64,000 nt of DNA from Spirochaeta isovalerica (GTDB lineage Bacteria; Spirochaetota; Spirochaetia; DSM-2461): positions 109,407 to 173,406 of the forward strand of contig NZ_JACHGJ010000009.1 of NCBI RefSeq assembly GCF_014207565.1. Reading direction: 5' to 3'. Under the pieces are notes generated by a model that searched no databases, was not told the origin of the DNA, and saw nothing but the letters and a program-made list of their open reading frames with translations. Position numbers and translations under genes: made by a program. Positions 23,905 through 33,811 of this stretch are shown here, one piece after another (within the stretch, counting starts at the first letter, position 1; every line of letters starts with the position of its first letter).

Positions 23905-24459
23905 TTATCGTCTTTTTTTCCGTTTTGACGGTTTGATTTCTATACCGCCTAAAAATAGAGTTCCATGAAGCTTTATGGTGGGATTGCCGGGGTGGAAATC
24001 TCCCGACAGCTTATTTTCTATTCCGGCGAGAAGAGGCAGACCGGAGACATCGACATTTACCCCTTCGGGGACGCGAAGCTCGATACCGCCGAGAGCACAG
24101 AAGTACTCATATTCTGTGGTACCGGGCTCCAGTTCGGCCTCGGTAAAGTCCAGTTCGACTCCACCCATAAAGACCATTATTTTATTACGGCGGGCCGGCT
24201 TCCATTTTCCCTTCCGCTTAATCCCGCTGAGAACACCCATGATGGTTTCTTCCCTTTCATCCGGAGAAGATGGCTCATCCTTAACTTCCGGCTCTTCCTC
24301 TTTCAAGTCGGAAACCAGTCGTTCCAGGTCTTCTTTGAGATCCGTGTTTATAGCCAACTCTATTCTCTTTTCCAGCTCTTCGAGAGAAATCTCTCCGTGG
24401 GCATAACTGTATTCCAGTCTTTTTACGGTACGATCCCGCATCTCTTCAATCGATATCAT
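23905..24459 (-). CDS. DUF1707 (SHOCT-like) plus LiaF-type C-terminal domain protein
   Basis: 184 residues. Residues 1-55 (ISIEEMRDRTVKRLEYSYAHGEISLEELEKRI) match DUF1707. Residues about 95-175 (IMVFMGGVELDFTEAELEPG, FCALGGIELRVPEGV, LFLGGIEIKPSKRKKRR) repeat the beta-helix GG-I/V-E pattern of the cell-wall-active antibiotic response (LiaF/DUF2154) domain. No membrane segment is present between them, so it would be a cytoplasmic or membrane-associated regulator. It is 14 bases upstream of the 2-hydroxyacid dehydrogenase gene on the same strand and possibly leads that operon. Confidence 0.8.
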   Translation of the reverse strand: MISIEEMRDRTVKRLEYSYAHGEISLEELEKRIELAINTDLKEDLERLVSDLKEEEPEVKDEPSSPDEREETIMGVLSGIKRKGKWKPARRNKIMVFMGGVELDFTEAELEPGTTEYEYFCALGGIELRVPEGVNVDVSGLPLLAGIENKLSGDFHPGNPTIKLHGTLFLGGIEIKPSKRKKRR

Positions 24460-24593
24460 AAGAAAACATTAAAGAGATGACGCCCTGCTGTCAATCAAAA
24501 TCCATCGTTCCACCGGCCTTATTCCTCTCGCCTGCCGTACTGGAATCGTACAGGACTGATCCACAGGAAAGCAGGAGAGGACGTCCCGGATAA

Positions 24594-25763
24594 TTACAGG
24601 GCGAGCTTTAAGACATTATAGACATCGGACTTCTTCAATTTGACAAAATTTCCGACTGTCGTTGTATCGCCGTTCGTCGCTTTATCAGCCATTTCCTCCA
24701 GTCTGGATTCATCAATGCCGACGCCATCAAGACGGACAGCCAGTCCCAAAGACTCGAGAAATTGCTCAAATGCCGCGATTCCGGCAAGAACTGTCTCTTC
24801 ATCGGATCTGAATTTCTGCTCGACGTTCATAACCCGGACGGCCCACTGGGCAAATAACTTAATATCATGTTTGTAGTTATACTTCATCCAGGCTGGAAAA
24901 ATCACAGCCAGGCCGGCTCCGTGGGCGATATCATAAATACCGGAAAGCTCATGTTCGATATCATGGGAAGCCCAGTCTCCTATCCTGCCGGTATTAAGAG
25001 AATTATTATGGGCGAAAGTGCCTGACCACATGATTTCGGCCCAGCCGTCATAATTTTTACGGTCGGAGAGAACGACAGGAGCATACTCCATGATGTTTTT
25101 CAATGCTCCCTCAATAAGCCTGTCTGTCAGTCCGACCGGTTTGGCATTGGTGAAATATCTTTCGAGAAGATGGGCCGTCATATCGGCGATGCCGCAGGCT
25201 ACCTGAAAATCGGGAAGGGTATATGCAAGCTCGGGATTCAGAATGGAAAAAACAGGATATAGAACTTCATGATCAAAGGGTCTTTTAAAATTACCCTCTT
25301 CTTTTGTTATTACGCTTCCCGTACTCGATTCACTTCCCGCCGCGGGTATGGTCAGGACAGTCGCTACGGGCAGGGCTTTATCCGCCGATCCCTTTCCTGT
25401 ATAAAGATCCCAGACATCGCCTTTGTAGTAATAACCAACGGCAATGGCTTTTGCTGAATCGATAACGGATCCACCACCGACGGCCAGTATCAGGTCAATA
25501 TTTTCTTTATGACACAGATCGATTCCTTTGCGGACGAGAGATAGACGGGGATTGGGTTTCACGCCGCTTAGTTCAAAGACAGTTAACCCCGCCTCCTTGA
25601 GCGAAGCAACAATCCGATCATAAAGACCGGACTTCTTTATGGAACCGCCCCCATAATGGAGGAGTATATTTTTCCCGTAAGCCGAGGCTTCTTTGCCGAC
25701 CTCGCGTTCTCTTCCTTTGCCGAAAATTATTTTTGTTGGATTATTAAAGGTAAAATCTTCCAC
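24594..25763 (-). CDS. Iron-containing alcohol dehydrogenase, butanol-dehydrogenase/YqhD type
   Basis: 389 residues. FNNPTKIIFGKGRE at the N-terminus, HYGGGSIKKSGLYDRI and AVGGGSVIDSAKAIAVG for the cofactor, and SESSTGSVITKEE. The metal ligands look complete: Asp and His in CGIADMTAHLLERYF and His in the ASHDIEHELSGIYDIAHGAGLAV segment. NADPH- or NADH-linked aldehyde reduction in fermentation is likely. Isolated on the minus strand, with 134 bases to the DUF1707 gene and 56 to the mutase gene; the 134-base gap shows no clear terminator. Confidence 0.92.
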   Translation of the reverse strand: MEDFTFNNPTKIIFGKGREREVGKEASAYGKNILLHYGGGSIKKSGLYDRIVASLKEAGLTVFELSGVKPNPRLSLVRKGIDLCHKENIDLILAVGGGSVIDSAKAIAVGYYYKGDVWDLYTGKGSADKALPVATVLTIPAAGSESSTGSVITKEEGNFKRPFDHEVLYPVFSILNPELAYTLPDFQVACGIADMTAHLLERYFTNAKPVGLTDRLIEGALKNIMEYAPVVLSDRKNYDGWAEIMWSGTFAHNNSLNTGRIGDWASHDIEHELSGIYDIAHGAGLAVIFPAWMKYNYKHDIKLFAQWAVRVMNVEQKFRSDEETVLAGIAAFEQFLESLGLAVRLDGVGIDESRLEEMADKATNGDTTTVGNFVKLKKSDVYNVLKLAL

Positions 25764-25819
25764 ATATTTCTCCTTCTCTTTAATGTAATACCAAAATTAA
25801 AGATCGGGGGGTTAATCAT

Positions 25820-27202
25820 TTACCAAAGGTCGTCTTTTTTCACTCCTGCAACAGAAAGGAGATCCCGCAGTTCATTCATTGTTTCTTCCAGCCCCGACTT
25901 AGTCAACGCTTCGCATCGAATTGTCAAATGGGGCTGTGTATTGGAACTCCTTAACATCCAGAAACCTTCTTCCGTAGAAACTCGTATACCGTCGATATCC
26001 GTATGATCCCTACCTACGGAACGCAATTGGCTTTTCAATTCTTCGATAACGCGGTGCCTTTCCTCCGAAGTCAGTGATACCCGGATCTCCCCGCTGTCAT
26101 GATAGACGGGAAAACTGTCAACAATTTCATTGAGGGAATCCTCTTCCCCATTAAGAAAATTGAGCAACTTAATAGCCGCAAAGAGTCCGTCATCAAATCC
26201 ATAATTCTCCTGAAAGAAAAAATGACCGCTGGTTTCTCCAGCCAGACCGATTGCCTCTTCCTTCATCTTGGCTTTCTGGTTGGTATGTCCAACCTTCCAC
26301 ATTAATGGACTGCCTCCCATGGCGAAAATTTCGTCATAAAAAAAACGGCTCGCTTTGACTTCACTCATAACTGTGGCGCCGGGGAAACGGCGGAGATAAT
26401 CCCGGGAGAACAATACGAGCAATTGATCTCCGTAAAGCAATCGCCCTTTTCCATCAACTGCGGCCATACGGTCTCCATCTCCATCAAGAGCGATTCCAAG
26501 ATCCGCTTTTTCCTCAAGAACCTTCCGGCTGAGCATAATCGTGTTTTCAGGAAGAGAAGGATCGGGATGATGGTTCGGAAACCTTCCATCCACTTCTCCG
26601 CAGATGAGAATATGATCACCGGGAATCTTCTCGAGCAATGAAGAGAGAATGATGCCGGCGGCTCCGTTTCCGGGATCCCATACGACTTTTAGATTTTTCA
26701 ATAAGCGTGTATCAAGAAATTTGAGCAGATAATCCATATATTCCGGAATAATATTTCTCTGAGAACACAATCCCTCTCCCACTGCGAACACTCCTTCCCG
26801 ACAAATGCTGCCGAGATTCACAATATCCTCTCCGTGAAAGGAACCTTCATCTGTGAGAAATTTAAAGCCGTTATACTCCGGCGGATTGTGGCTTGCCGTG
26901 ATCATAAGCCCCGCCTGAATTTTCAGCGCATTCACACCGAAATAAACCGCTGGAGTGGGGATTAAGCCACCATCGACGACATCGATACCCGCATCAATCA
27001 ATCCGGAGATGGTGCTCTCCGCCAGCCTTTTTGATGAGAGCCGACCGTCTCTTCCCACTAGGCAGTTCTTCTTGTTTTTAAGTCTGAGCATAGTACCGAA
27101 CCCTCTGCCGACAAAATAGGCATCCTGATCACCGAGGTTACGATCGACAACTCCCCTGATATCGCATTCTTTTAAAATGTCCGAATCGAAAGTATGTTTC
27201 AT
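25820..27202 (-). CDS. Phosphomannomutase/phosphoglucomutase
   Basis: 460-residue alpha-D-phosphohexomutase. Phosphoserine loop TASHNPPEYNGFK, metal loop DGDGDRMAAVD, sugar-specificity loop GETSGHFFF, and phosphate-binding end RSSNTQPHLTIRCEA. Expected to interconvert mannose or glucose 6- and 1-phosphates for glycan synthesis. It overlaps the sensor-kinase gene by ATGA and is last in the minus-strand unit 33779-25820, an unusual partner for a two-component system. Confidence 0.92.
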   Translation of the reverse strand: MKHTFDSDILKECDIRGVVDRNLGDQDAYFVGRGFGTMLRLKNKKNCLVGRDGRLSSKRLAESTISGLIDAGIDVVDGGLIPTPAVYFGVNALKIQAGLMITASHNPPEYNGFKFLTDEGSFHGEDIVNLGSICREGVFAVGEGLCSQRNIIPEYMDYLLKFLDTRLLKNLKVVWDPGNGAAGIILSSLLEKIPGDHILICGEVDGRFPNHHPDPSLPENTIMLSRKVLEEKADLGIALDGDGDRMAAVDGKGRLLYGDQLLVLFSRDYLRRFPGATVMSEVKASRFFYDEIFAMGGSPLMWKVGHTNQKAKMKEEAIGLAGETSGHFFFQENYGFDDGLFAAIKLLNFLNGEEDSLNEIVDSFPVYHDSGEIRVSLTSEERHRVIEELKSQLRSVGRDHTDIDGIRVSTEEGFWMLRSSNTQPHLTIRCEALTKSGLEETMNELRDLLSVAGVKKDDLW

Positions 27203-28959
27203 TTTCTATTTTCCCTTTTTTCACGGATGGGGAGAATAACCCGGAATAGAGCTCCTCCGGAAACGCTCTTTTCAACAGAGATTTCTCCTTCAAACTCATT
27301 GACCATATGTCTGGTGATTGTCAGACCTATACCGTTCCCGGAAAAGCCCTTCCCCATGGTATTATCGCCTCTGTAAAACCTGTCGAATATCCGTTCCCTG
27401 TCAGTATCAGGAATTCCGCAGCCGGAATCTTCCACTTCCAGACAGAGCGCACCGGGAATCTGAAAGAGCTTCAGACAGACCCGTCCCTGTTCCGGCGTGT
27501 ATTTAATGGCATTTTCATAAAGGTTGTAAACGATCTGACGAAACCATCCGGGAACACCGAATAGCGGCATCACTTTTTTGCCTATCTCAATTTCCGTATG
27601 GATACATTTTTTACCGGCCATCGGAGCCAGAGTTCTTTCAACCTGCTCAAGAGCCAGCACGGGATCGATCAGGCTTTTTGTAACATGTCCCATTTCTCCT
27701 TCGATCTTCGAAAGCAGCAGGAGCTCGCTAATGAGTTTTTTAAGCCTTTCCGTTTCGACTTCAATGATATCCAGAGCAAGAGACCTGTCTTCCTGTTGAA
27801 GGGTGTCATAGGATTTGAGGGTTTCCACAAAACCGCTGATGACTGTCAGAGGCGTTCTCAATTCATGAGAAACATTGGCGACAAACTCATCTTTAAGCCT
27901 TTCAAGACGTCTCATTTCCGTTACGTCTCTGAGAATGATGAGATAACCGGAGCGGGTGTAGGGCTCGTATTTACTGGTGACGATTTCTACATCGATATCG
28001 AGTTCCACTCCCGATTTTTGCTTTATGGTAAAATTATATCCCTCTCTCCGATCGGAGGATTCATCTATTTTGTCGAGTATCTCCGAAAGAGCTTCACAGT
28101 CCTTTTCCCTTTGTCCCCGGATATGAAACAAACTGAGTTTGTTCAGATTCAAAAGCTTCTCCGCTTCGGGATTGACAAGAGTCACCTCGAGATTATTATC
28201 AACCATGAGTATTCCAGTATGGAGGTTGGAAAGAAGAGTATTGATCCGGCTGTACTTGCTGTTATCCGCTTCCACCAGAAAGTTGTAGCGGTCAACAAGA
28301 GCATTGAATTCCTCAGCCAGCTGATTGAGCTCTCCATCCGTGCTGTTGATGGATATTTTATTAAATCCGCCTTTCGCCGCTTCTCTCGTATGATGGAGTA
28401 AGGTTCTGAGCGGTTTTTTATAACGACTGAGCAAATAGGCTCCGGCGGTTCCCGACAGGAGGATAACAAGCAGAATAATCAGAGAAATCATACCGCCATA
28501 AAAGATTATGAGTTTTCTCTCTTCATCAACATTGTATGTAAGAGAGATTAAAATATCCTCGCCGTTCAATTCGACTTTTCCCGCCGTTGAGATTGTAAGA
28601 ATTCCCGAACGGACACCTCTTAAAATGCTCTCGGCGAAGCCTGAGTTTTTCGCTTCCATCAGAGATGCGTTGATAAACTTGCCTGGAATCAGCTCCGAAC
28701 CGAGATTTGAATCGGCCAGCAGGTTGGAGTCCATATCAACGATAACGACACGAGCCGAAATTATCTCAGCCTGTTCAGCCGCAACAACCTGAAAGCTGCT
28801 GTGCTTCAGCTCCCGCCGGATCTGTTCAATGTCGTCAAAGCCCCTTTTTTCTGTTTGCTTCACAAGCAGATTCAGAGAAAAGAGAAACAATATGAGACCG
28901 CAAATCAGCAGAGTCAAAATATTCAAGGTCAGGAGAACAGGATAAAATCCTCTTTTCAT
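27199..28959 (-). CDS. PhoR-type membrane sensor histidine kinase (HAMP-PAS)
   Basis: 586 residues: membrane segment near 8-33, periplasmic domain to about 145, second segment (GGMISLIILLVILLSGTAGA), HAMP, PAS (about 235-345), HisKA with H in VANVSHELRTPLTV, and a complete ATPase (NLYENAIKYTP, EDSGCGIPD, GNGIGLTI). It pairs with the PhoB-like regulator 7 bases upstream. The ligand of the periplasmic part is unknown; linkage to the Fbp-like transporter suggests it reports on that substrate or on phosphate. Confidence 0.93.
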   Translation of the reverse strand: MKRGFYPVLLTLNILTLLICGLILFLFSLNLLVKQTEKRGFDDIEQIRRELKHSSFQVVAAEQAEIISARVVIVDMDSNLLADSNLGSELIPGKFINASLMEAKNSGFAESILRGVRSGILTISTAGKVELNGEDILISLTYNVDEERKLIIFYGGMISLIILLVILLSGTAGAYLLSRYKKPLRTLLHHTREAAKGGFNKISINSTDGELNQLAEEFNALVDRYNFLVEADNSKYSRINTLLSNLHTGILMVDNNLEVTLVNPEAEKLLNLNKLSLFHIRGQREKDCEALSEILDKIDESSDRREGYNFTIKQKSGVELDIDVEIVTSKYEPYTRSGYLIILRDVTEMRRLERLKDEFVANVSHELRTPLTVISGFVETLKSYDTLQQEDRSLALDIIEVETERLKKLISELLLLSKIEGEMGHVTKSLIDPVLALEQVERTLAPMAGKKCIHTEIEIGKKVMPLFGVPGWFRQIVYNLYENAIKYTPEQGRVCLKLFQIPGALCLEVEDSGCGIPDTDRERIFDRFYRGDNTMGKGFSGNGIGLTITRHMVNEFEGEISVEKSVSGGALFRVILPIREKRENRK

Positions 28960-28966
28960 TTACCAG

Positions 28967-29662
28967 TCATCCGGCTTTAAAGCCTTCTCCGCGTATAGTG
29001 ATGATTTCACATCCCCGGGCGCCTTTTTCATCGAGCTTTTTCCTCAGGTTCCTGATATGGACATCGAGGGTCCGGCCCATCTCTTCGGGAGAGAGATCAA
29101 AAATTTCTCTGGCAAGCCGCTCCCGGGATACAGTCAATCCCTTATGCTGAAGCAGGATGAGGAGGATTCTGAACTCGGTCTGGGTCAGCTCGATTTTTTC
29201 ATCAGCAGCCCTGACGAGAAACTTCTCCTTATCAAGGGTAATGTTTCCAAGAGATAACAGTACCGGCACGGGAGAGGAAGTCAGAAGTTCCACCTGCCTC
29301 AGCGCCGCGTTGATCCTGAGATAAAGCTCCTCCAGGTTAAAGGGCTTTGTGACATAATCATCAGCCCCGCTCTTCAGACCGGTAATTTTATCCTTACCTT
29401 CACTTTTCGCGCTGACCATGAGAACGGGAATTCTTTTCGTCCTCTCATCCTCTTTAAGGCGCCGGCAGACTTCAACACCATCGATGCCGGGAAGCATGAT
29501 ATCAAGCAGAATCAGGTCAGGAGACTTCTTCAGAGCTATCTCCAAAGCCTCTTCTCCGCTTTCCGCGGTAAGGCTGTTAAAGCCCCTGGCCTTCATGTTC
29601 ATTTCCAGCATGGTGAGAATATGTTTTTCATCATCTACGATGAGAATGGTTTTTTCATTCAT
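28967..29662 (-). CDS. OmpR/PhoB-family response regulator
   Basis: 231 residues. Receiver with acidic pocket ILIVDDEKH, phospho-acceptor Asp in DLILLDIMLPGIDG, Thr/Lys switch VSAK and VTKPF; C-terminal winged helix (ELTQTEFRILLILLQH, then MGRTLDVHIRNLRKKLDE and TIRGEGFKAG). It lies 12 bases after the transporter ATPase gene and is presumably phosphorylated by the kinase that follows. The promoter at 33812-33844 with its dyad is a candidate target. Confidence 0.93.
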   Translation of the reverse strand: MNEKTILIVDDEKHILTMLEMNMKARGFNSLTAESGEEALEIALKKSPDLILLDIMLPGIDGVEVCRRLKEDERTKRIPVLMVSAKSEGKDKITGLKSGADDYVTKPFNLEELYLRINAALRQVELLTSSPVPVLLSLGNITLDKEKFLVRAADEKIELTQTEFRILLILLQHKGLTVSRERLAREIFDLSPEEMGRTLDVHIRNLRKKLDEKGARGCEIITIRGEGFKAG

Positions 29663-29674
29663 AAAACGATTGTA

Positions 29675-30787
29675 CTACATCAGTTTTCCACCGGCTATAT
29701 TCTTTGTTGTCTTTCCATCGAAGAGAACATACCTGTCTCCGGGAAAAGAGAGCCTGGCTTCTTCTCCTACAGCAAAGTCGACATCACCGAACACAACGCT
29801 GGTGAGAATAGATCCGTCTATATCGATTTTTACTATCGTTTCCATTCCCGAAGGAAGGGTGGAATAAATTTTGCCTTCAACGACTCCCTTCTCATCGAGA
29901 ACGATATCTTCAGGCCGGATTCCAAGAAGCAGTTCCTGGTCAGCCTGAATCGTCACACTTGACGAAACAGGCTCGAAAAGGAATTCCATCTTTTCATGAG
30001 TCAGCTTTATTTCGTCGAGATTGACATTGCTTCCTTTGACTTTCAGGATATTGATATTGGGACTGCCTACAAAATCAGCTACAAAAAAGTTGGCGGGATA
30101 ACGATAGATATCCAGTGGAGGCTGAAACTGCTGCAGAAACCCGTCTTTGAGCAGGCAAATCTTTGTCGACAAAGTCATGGCCTCAAGCTGATCGTGGGTC
30201 ACATAGACGAATGTCGACCCCGTTTCAACGTGGAGCCTCTTCAACTCGGTTCTCATCTCCATTCTCAGTTTCGCGTCAAGGTTGCTAAGCGGTTCATCCA
30301 TGAGAAGTATTTTCGGTCCCGTCGCCAGAGTCCGGGCAATAGCCACTCTCTGCTGCTGACCGCCGGAAAGCTCCGAGGGATACCGGTCTGCAAACTCATC
30401 GATTCTCAACAGGTGAAGCAGCTCCTTCACTCTGACCTCTATTCGCGATTTCTCCCACTTCATATTCTCCAGGCCGAAGGCTATATTTTTATAGACCGTC
30501 ATATGTGGCCAGAGGGCGTAATTCTGAAAGAGAAAACCGACATTCCTTTTGTCAGGATTGATATCCACACCGGTTTCTGAGGAAAAAACGCATTCCCCGT
30601 CGATATAGATTTCTCCTTCAGAAGGAGTTTCCAGTCCGGCGATCATTCTGAGAGTCGTGGTTTTACCGCAACCAGAAGGCCCCAGAAGGGTAACGAACTC
30701 CCCGTCTTCTATAGTAAGGTTCAGGTTATCGACGGCAACAGCCTTTCCGAACCGCTTTGTTACATTTACAAGTTTTATTTCCGGCAC
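29675..30787 (-). CDS. ABC transporter ATP-binding protein, Fe(III)/polyamine (FbpC/PotA) type
   Basis: 370 residues. Walker A GPSGCGKTTTLR, Q-loop FLFQNYALWPHMTV, signature LSGGQQQRVAIART, Walker B ILLMDEPLSNLDAK, switch VTHDQ, and a C-terminal TOBE/OB regulatory domain (LLGIRPEDIVLDEKG). Energises the fused permease whose stop is one base upstream. The family includes iron, spermidine, thiamine and phosphonate systems, and the permease architecture favours iron(III) or a related anion. Confidence 0.92.
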   Translation of the reverse strand: MPEIKLVNVTKRFGKAVAVDNLNLTIEDGEFVTLLGPSGCGKTTTLRMIAGLETPSEGEIYIDGECVFSSETGVDINPDKRNVGFLFQNYALWPHMTVYKNIAFGLENMKWEKSRIEVRVKELLHLLRIDEFADRYPSELSGGQQQRVAIARTLATGPKILLMDEPLSNLDAKLRMEMRTELKRLHVETGSTFVYVTHDQLEAMTLSTKICLLKDGFLQQFQPPLDIYRYPANFFVADFVGSPNINILKVKGSNVNLDEIKLTHEKMEFLFEPVSSSVTIQADQELLLGIRPEDIVLDEKGVVEGKIYSTLPSGMETIVKIDIDGSILTSVVFGDVDFAVGEEARLSFPGDRYVLFDGKTTKNIAGGKLM

Positions 30788-30788
30788 T

Positions 30789-32582
30789 TTACTGCCCTCC
30801 TATACCTTTGTCTATGGATGCCCCGGTCACTTTATTGACCACCGTGTTGCTGAAGACGACAAACAGAACAATCAGAAGATTGATGGCATTGGCATATTGA
30901 TTCCACCCTTTTTCGTTGTACTGAAATAGCATCGTTGTCAGAATTCTGGTCGATGGCGTAACCAGAAGAATAAAAAGGGAAAGCTCCCTCATGCTCGAAA
31001 TAAACGGAAGAAGATATCCCGATAGAAAACTCGATTTCTGGATGGGAATGATGATCCTCGTCATCCTCTTGAACCATCTGATCCCCTGAATTGTACCGGC
31101 CTCTTCAATTTCGTTACTCAGCTGATGCATGGCGCCGACGCTTGCACGGGATGCGAATGGCAGATATTTGACAGCTCCCACCAGAACCAGTAAAGCAAAG
31201 GTTCCGTATAGAGGGGGAATAAATCCTCTTCTGGCGGCAAACATGGACAGATAAATAGCTCCGAAAGCCATGGAAGGCATGAGATAGGGGAAAAATGCCA
31301 GATTGTTAACCAGAAGGGAAAGCTTCGAGTTTTTCTTTTTTACAATGGCGTAACCGGCCAGGATTCCCACAGAACCGGCGATGAAAGCCACCAGAACCGA
31401 CAGTTTTACCGAATTCCAGAGCCCTTGGAGAATACTTGTGTTTCTCAGAATTCCCGGTTCACCGTTGGCTATCTGCGGATCCCCCGCTCCTGTCCAGAAG
31501 AGCGTTGTGAAGTTGCTCAGGGAATAATTGCCCGGTTCCATAATAAATGATTCGACGGCAAAGGTAAAAAGCGGTGCAATACAGACGACCAGAACAAATA
31601 GCATCATGAAAATCGATACAGGCCATCGGAAGGATCTCAGTTTAATCAAAGCGATATTGGAACTTTTCCCTGTGATCGTTGTGTAACTTTTCCGCGTTCC
31701 GACTATCCGCTGATTGACTCCCAGAATAAGAACGCCGATTGCAATCATAATAAGAGCCATTATATAGCCGTAGCCCGGATTGAGTCCGTTCAGTGTCCTG
31801 TACATCTGAGTCGTAAGAACCTGATAACGTACAGACGTTCCCAGAAAAGCCGGTACGGCGAAAGCGCTCATGGCGCTTGAAAAGACGAGAAGAAATGTGG
31901 AGAGCATGGCTGGCATGACTATGGGAATTGTTATGCGGCGCATGATTTTTCCTCTGGAAGCTTTCAGAATAAGAGCGGCTTCTTCCAGGTTCGCATCCAT
32001 ATTGCGAAGAATTCCGCCTATGAGGATATAAGCGAAAGGAGCGTAGTGAAGCCCCAGGACGACTATAATCGGAAAGGGTCCGTAGGCGAACCAGTTAGCG
32101 GTTTCCAGACCCGTCAATGCTGTAAAAATTCCCGGCGTCCCTCCGATTCTGGAGTTCTTGAAAAAATTCAGCCAGGCCATGGCTAAAGTCCATGATGGCA
32201 TGATATAGGGAAAAATAAACAGCGTGGACAGCATTCCTTTAAATCGGATATTTGTCCTGGTGACCAGCCAGGCGACCAGTCCGCCCAGGCTTATAGAGAT
32301 AAAGCACGTTCCGAAGGCCACGACCAGAGTATTGAAGAACGGCTGATAGAAAACCTTGCGGCTTGTGGACTCGATAAGAACTTTACTCCAGTGATAGAGT
32401 GTGAAGTCCCCCACTTTCGCGCCTTTGACGCGCATCAGTTCCGACTGATGGACAGTGAAGGTATCCAGTATGATCGTGACAAGAGGCACAACGGTCAGAT
32501 AGATGAGGATGAAAGCCAGAGACAGCAAAATGACATTGTGCGGCTTTTTGAGAAACGTTTTCAGTCTGTTTCGGTAATTCAA
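30789..32582 (-). CDS. Double-length ABC permease, FbpB/AfuB type
   Basis: 597 residues forming two fused binding-protein-dependent permease domains, each with about six membrane segments. Two EAA loops are visible: NLEEAALILKASRGKIMRRI in the first half and EIEEAGTIQGIRWFKRM in the second. Single-chain permeases of this layout are typical of iron(III) importers. It sits between the binding-protein gene (49 bases before, with an intercistronic hairpin) and the ATPase gene. Confidence 0.9.
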   Translation of the reverse strand: MNYRNRLKTFLKKPHNVILLSLAFILIYLTVVPLVTIILDTFTVHQSELMRVKGAKVGDFTLYHWSKVLIESTSRKVFYQPFFNTLVVAFGTCFISISLGGLVAWLVTRTNIRFKGMLSTLFIFPYIMPSWTLAMAWLNFFKNSRIGGTPGIFTALTGLETANWFAYGPFPIIVVLGLHYAPFAYILIGGILRNMDANLEEAALILKASRGKIMRRITIPIVMPAMLSTFLLVFSSAMSAFAVPAFLGTSVRYQVLTTQMYRTLNGLNPGYGYIMALIMIAIGVLILGVNQRIVGTRKSYTTITGKSSNIALIKLRSFRWPVSIFMMLFVLVVCIAPLFTFAVESFIMEPGNYSLSNFTTLFWTGAGDPQIANGEPGILRNTSILQGLWNSVKLSVLVAFIAGSVGILAGYAIVKKKNSKLSLLVNNLAFFPYLMPSMAFGAIYLSMFAARRGFIPPLYGTFALLVLVGAVKYLPFASRASVGAMHQLSNEIEEAGTIQGIRWFKRMTRIIIPIQKSSFLSGYLLPFISSMRELSLFILLVTPSTRILTTMLFQYNEKGWNQYANAINLLIVLFVVFSNTVVNKVTGASIDKGIGGQ

Positions 32583-32602
32583 AACTATATCCTTGAGAAG
32601 AA

Positions 32603-32623
32603 GGCGGGGAGCATATCCCCGCC
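32603..32623 (-). promoter_or_regulatory. Intercistronic hairpin between binding-protein and permease genes
   Basis: GGCGGGGA and TCCCCGCC form an 8-bp GC-rich stem with a 5-base loop, just after the binding-protein stop. On the transcribed strand it is followed by a pyrimidine run (TTCTTCTC), not a clean T tract, so partial termination or protection of the upstream mRNA is more likely than full termination. A comparable hairpin follows the binding-protein gene of the 36649 operon. Confidence 0.72.
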
Positions 32624-32630
32624 CGGTTTA

Positions 32631-33779
32631 TCAGTAAATATACTCGTTCAGGAATTCTTCAACATCAGCTCTGTTTTCGAAACAGTAAGCCGGATCTTCC
32701 GCGACGAGGATCTCAACCCAGGTTGTCATAGGATGGTCCAGAGGCTGAAGGGGAATGTTGGGGTTGGAAGAGTATGTTCCCAGGTCTTTCCCCCATGGAG
32801 CGAATCCCTCTTCAGTAAGTAGATATTCAATGAAGAGTTTTGCCGCATTGGGATGAGCCGCGTTAGAATCCATAAGAGCGTAAATGGGATAATAAAATCC
32901 GGAAAAGGGTTTCACATTCATCATGGGTTCAAGTGCCAGATTCTTTGACTCCTTGTACCGGAACTTCGAAAATACGAAGAGTCCGGCATTATTCGGTTTA
33001 TTCTGGCCTTTAATACCGATTGTCTCTGCCGTAGTTGTATCTGATGTGGTGAGAATAAGATCATTTTCCAGAATGGCTTTAATCCATTCATACCCGGCAT
33101 TGGGCGTTGTCAGCCGGATTTCTTTTCCGAAATATTCTTTATAGGCAGCCGCGATCTCATCAGCGATTTCCGGTTTGGTCACCATGGTCAGGAAGTTGGC
33201 ATTCACCCCCTCCTGGAAGGGGTTCTTGAATTGGAAAAAACCGGCCCATTCGGGAGTGGTCAAAGCCCAGATGTTATCGAAGGGAGGAACAGGTGCGGCT
33301 TCATCATTGTAAATGAATACTTTGTTAATAAAAGCAAAGGAAAGAGGATTCTGGAACTCTTCGGGAATAATATCCTTCATTGTCGGAGGAACATAGTTGT
33401 AGAGGTAACCGAGATTAATCAGCTCTCCCATGACCCGTCCGCCATCCTGGGCGATAACAAAGTCCGCTCCCACCGCTCCGGTGCTTCCTTCTTTGGATAT
33501 TTTTTCAATAAGTTCGAAGTCTTTGAGATTCGTATCCTCGACTTCTATTCCGTATTTGGCAGTAAAAGCTTCAGCGGCGTTGGCGATCCGGCTGGTGATG
33601 GAGTACACCACAACTTTTCCTTCAGCCTGAGCTGCTGCAACCAGCTCTTCATGTGTCATGGGCTTTTCGTCAACGGCGGGAGCGGCGCTTTCTTCCTGAG
33701 CACCACCGGCAAACAGGCTCAAACCTGAAAACAGGAAGAGAGCAAGAACCATTGACATCAATCCGGTTAATCGTTTCAT
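32631..33779 (-). CDS. ABC substrate-binding protein, Fe(III)-type (FbpA/AfuA-like)
   Basis: 382 residues. Signal peptide (MKRLTGLMSMVLALFLFSGLSLFAGG) with probable cleavage before GGAQEES; no lipobox Cys. Mature part fits cluster-D/iron type binding proteins (AEGKVVVYSITSRIANAAEAF, ADFVIAQDGGRVMGELI, SNAAHPNAAKLFIEYLLT). The Tyr pair that binds ferric iron in FbpA is not obvious, so the ligand may differ. First gene of a unit continuing through permease, ATPase, regulator, kinase and mutase. Confidence 0.88.
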   Translation of the reverse strand: MKRLTGLMSMVLALFLFSGLSLFAGGAQEESAAPAVDEKPMTHEELVAAAQAEGKVVVYSITSRIANAAEAFTAKYGIEVEDTNLKDFELIEKISKEGSTGAVGADFVIAQDGGRVMGELINLGYLYNYVPPTMKDIIPEEFQNPLSFAFINKVFIYNDEAAPVPPFDNIWALTTPEWAGFFQFKNPFQEGVNANFLTMVTKPEIADEIAAAYKEYFGKEIRLTTPNAGYEWIKAILENDLILTTSDTTTAETIGIKGQNKPNNAGLFVFSKFRYKESKNLALEPMMNVKPFSGFYYPIYALMDSNAAHPNAAKLFIEYLLTEEGFAPWGKDLGTYSSNPNIPLQPLDHPMTTWVEILVAEDPAYCFENRADVEEFLNEYIY

Positions 33780-33811
33780 CTTTTTCTCCTTTGTAAAGAT
33801 TTCTTAACTGT

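Noticed and set aside
24460..24593. Possible terminator or small gene between the DUF1707 and alcohol dehydrogenase genes
   Set aside because: Only short, interrupted complementarity and no T tract were found; no frame with a ribosome site.
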